Shown: in pieces, positions 40,358 through 41,079 of the stretch
How the letters are laid out: each line of letters opens with the position of its first letter
Position numbering within the stretch: position 1 is the stretch's first letter
Virus record (IMG/VR): IMGVR_UViG_3300021959_000109
Coordinates: 1 to 41,079 of that record
Length of the DNA stretch: 41,079 nucleotides
Source of the DNA: a virus
Strand: one strand, 5' to 3'
Program-made: the position numbers and the translations under genes
The notes under the pieces: model-generated
What the model was told of the DNA's origin: nothing
The model's database searches: none
Seen by the model: only the letters and a program-made list of their open reading frames with translations

Positions 40358-40840
40358 CTAGTTTACCCTCTCCGTTTTTGGCATAGCAATGAGGTATCCT
40401 TCCAACGCTCCATTGTTTGTAGCCAACATACGTTTAAATCCTTTGTCTTTTAGCGGGCCATCAAACAAGGCAGACAAAAACTCTTCGTAGGGCACGCCGA
40501 GGTAGTTTGGTAACGTCGGGGCGTAAGCTATGTACGTTAGTCCTCGTTTGCTTGCAGCCATAAAAAACTCAACGGCGTTAGCCACCAAATTTTCAGGGGT
40601 GTCTATATTGTATATACGCAAATATGACGTTTTAGGCTTTGCGTCTTTCTTTGCGTCGAATAAAAGAAATAATGTATTTCCAAACTGATCTATAGTTAAT
40701 TTTGGGTCTTGCATAGCCTTAGAAAGCTGTAAGGTCTCTGCAGATACAGTTCTCTCGTCCCCCGCGTTCTCCATTATAGACGCGTTCATTATTACAGGCA
40801 CCGCCAAGAACTCTTGTTCACTATCTATAACTGTTGTCAT
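40358..40840 (-). CDS. Hypothetical virion-cluster protein, 160 residues
   Basis: A soluble alpha/beta protein, N-terminally acidic, with an N-N-G-A-L-E-G-Y-L-I-A-M ending typical of acetyltransferase-like or small structural domains, but no motif is definite. It lies between a C-terminal fibre-like fragment (one-base overlap, TAATG-type junction) and the giant repeat protein (ATG starts right after its stop). Given its place, it may be a fibre accessory or chaperone. The family is not recognised. Confidence 0.7.
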   Translation of the reverse strand: MTTVIDSEQEFLAVPVIMNASIMENAGDERTVSAETLQLSKAMQDPKLTIDQFGNTLFLLFDAKKDAKPKTSYLRIYNIDTPENLVANAVEFFMAASKRGLTYIAYAPTLPNYLGVPYEEFLSALFDGPLKDKGFKRMLATNNGALEGYLIAMPKTERVN

Positions 40841-41079
40841 TATGCGTTACTCACGAATGATACGTCGATAGACGCGGATGGTATACCGGGGTGTGGGGAT
40901 GTAGCTACCTCGGTATGTAGGTTTAACTGAGTATCTCCTGTAGCCCAATATACTTCTATATAATCGTTTGCCGCAAGTGACACGGTGAACCCCCAGTGTA
41001 TAACGTAGTCATCGTTACCTTTTACATCGAACATATGCCCCGAGTAAGCTATATCGCTGCCGTTCTTTTGCTCCCAAAC
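40840..41079 (-). CDS. C-terminal part of a fibre- or head-decoration-like protein (cut by the window edge)
   Basis: The frame stays open to the right edge; an internal Met at 41034 is probably not the start, because the 15 preceding codons are good coding sequence (W-E-Q-K-N-G-S-D-I-A-Y-S-G-H). The visible 79 residues look like a jelly-roll end: F-D-V-K-G-N-D-D-Y-V-I-H-W, then L-A-A-N-D-Y-I-E-V-Y-W and H-P-G-I-P-S-A-S-I-D-V. Such strands occur at C-termini of C1q/collagen-like or fibre proteins of marine phages. Only the C-terminal portion is in the window. Confidence 0.75.
   Translation of the reverse strand, partial: VWEQKNGSDIAYSGHMFDVKGNDDYVIHWGFTVSLAANDYIEVYWATGDTQLNLHTEVATSPHPGIPSASIDVSFVSNA

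Overview
The window reads as a large part of the genome of an uncultured tailed bacteriophage (Caudoviricetes), probably marine and probably podovirus-like. The evidence is a packaging block (portal, large and small terminase), giant internal or tail virion proteins, and a complete phage replication cassette (family A DNA polymerase, primase-helicase, SNF2-type helicase, SSB-like protein, nucleases). No bacterial housekeeping gene, rRNA or recognisable tRNA was seen. The host cannot be named from the sequence; no integrase, lysis gene, major capsid gene or scaffold was recognised. The portal gene runs off the left edge and a virion protein gene runs off the right edge, both on the minus strand, so the missing head genes most likely lie in the unsequenced join of a circular or circularly permuted genome.

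Layout. (1) 1-3030, minus strand: small terminase, large terminase and portal, read leftward from a strong sigma70-like promoter at 3063-3090. (2) 3031-4044: a divergent control region and one isolated plus-strand gene with its own promoter and a UUCG-loop terminator. (3) 4045-4893: about 850 bp without a gene, packed with iteron-like GTAAC repeats, composite direct repeats, 18-bp palindromes and a near-consensus promoter. This is the best origin and early-control candidate. (4) 4894-12559, plus strand: a tightly coupled operon of small zinc-motif proteins, a DUF3150-like protein, a MoxR-like AAA ATPase, a metallopeptidase-VWA protein, a VRR-NUC nuclease, an HTH protein and a protein with RAMP/Cas7-like signatures. 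(5) 12560-13230: a gene-free array of strictly phased G/T-rich pentamers. (6) 13231-23973, plus strand: DNA replication and recombination genes. (7) 23960-24048: a convergent junction with two hairpins. (8) 24047-41079, minus strand: virion genes, including two giant proteins of 2156 and 1993 residues.

How it works together. Early genes are read rightward from the promoter at 4756-4784. Many stop and start codons overlap (ATGA, TGATG), implying translational coupling. The polymerase, primase-helicase, SNF2 helicase, PD-(D/E)XK nuclease and SSB-like protein form the replisome. An 18-bp palindrome close to GTTAGTA-N4-TACTAAC recurs at least 13 times between 3.2 and 18.6 kb, both in leaders and inside genes, and no well-formed copy was noticed in the virion region. 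It looks like a phage-wide regulatory site. The two most unusual features are this dispersed palindrome family and the 5n+4-phased pentamer array at 12600-13159. All family assignments are from recognition of motifs by eye and were not checked against a database.
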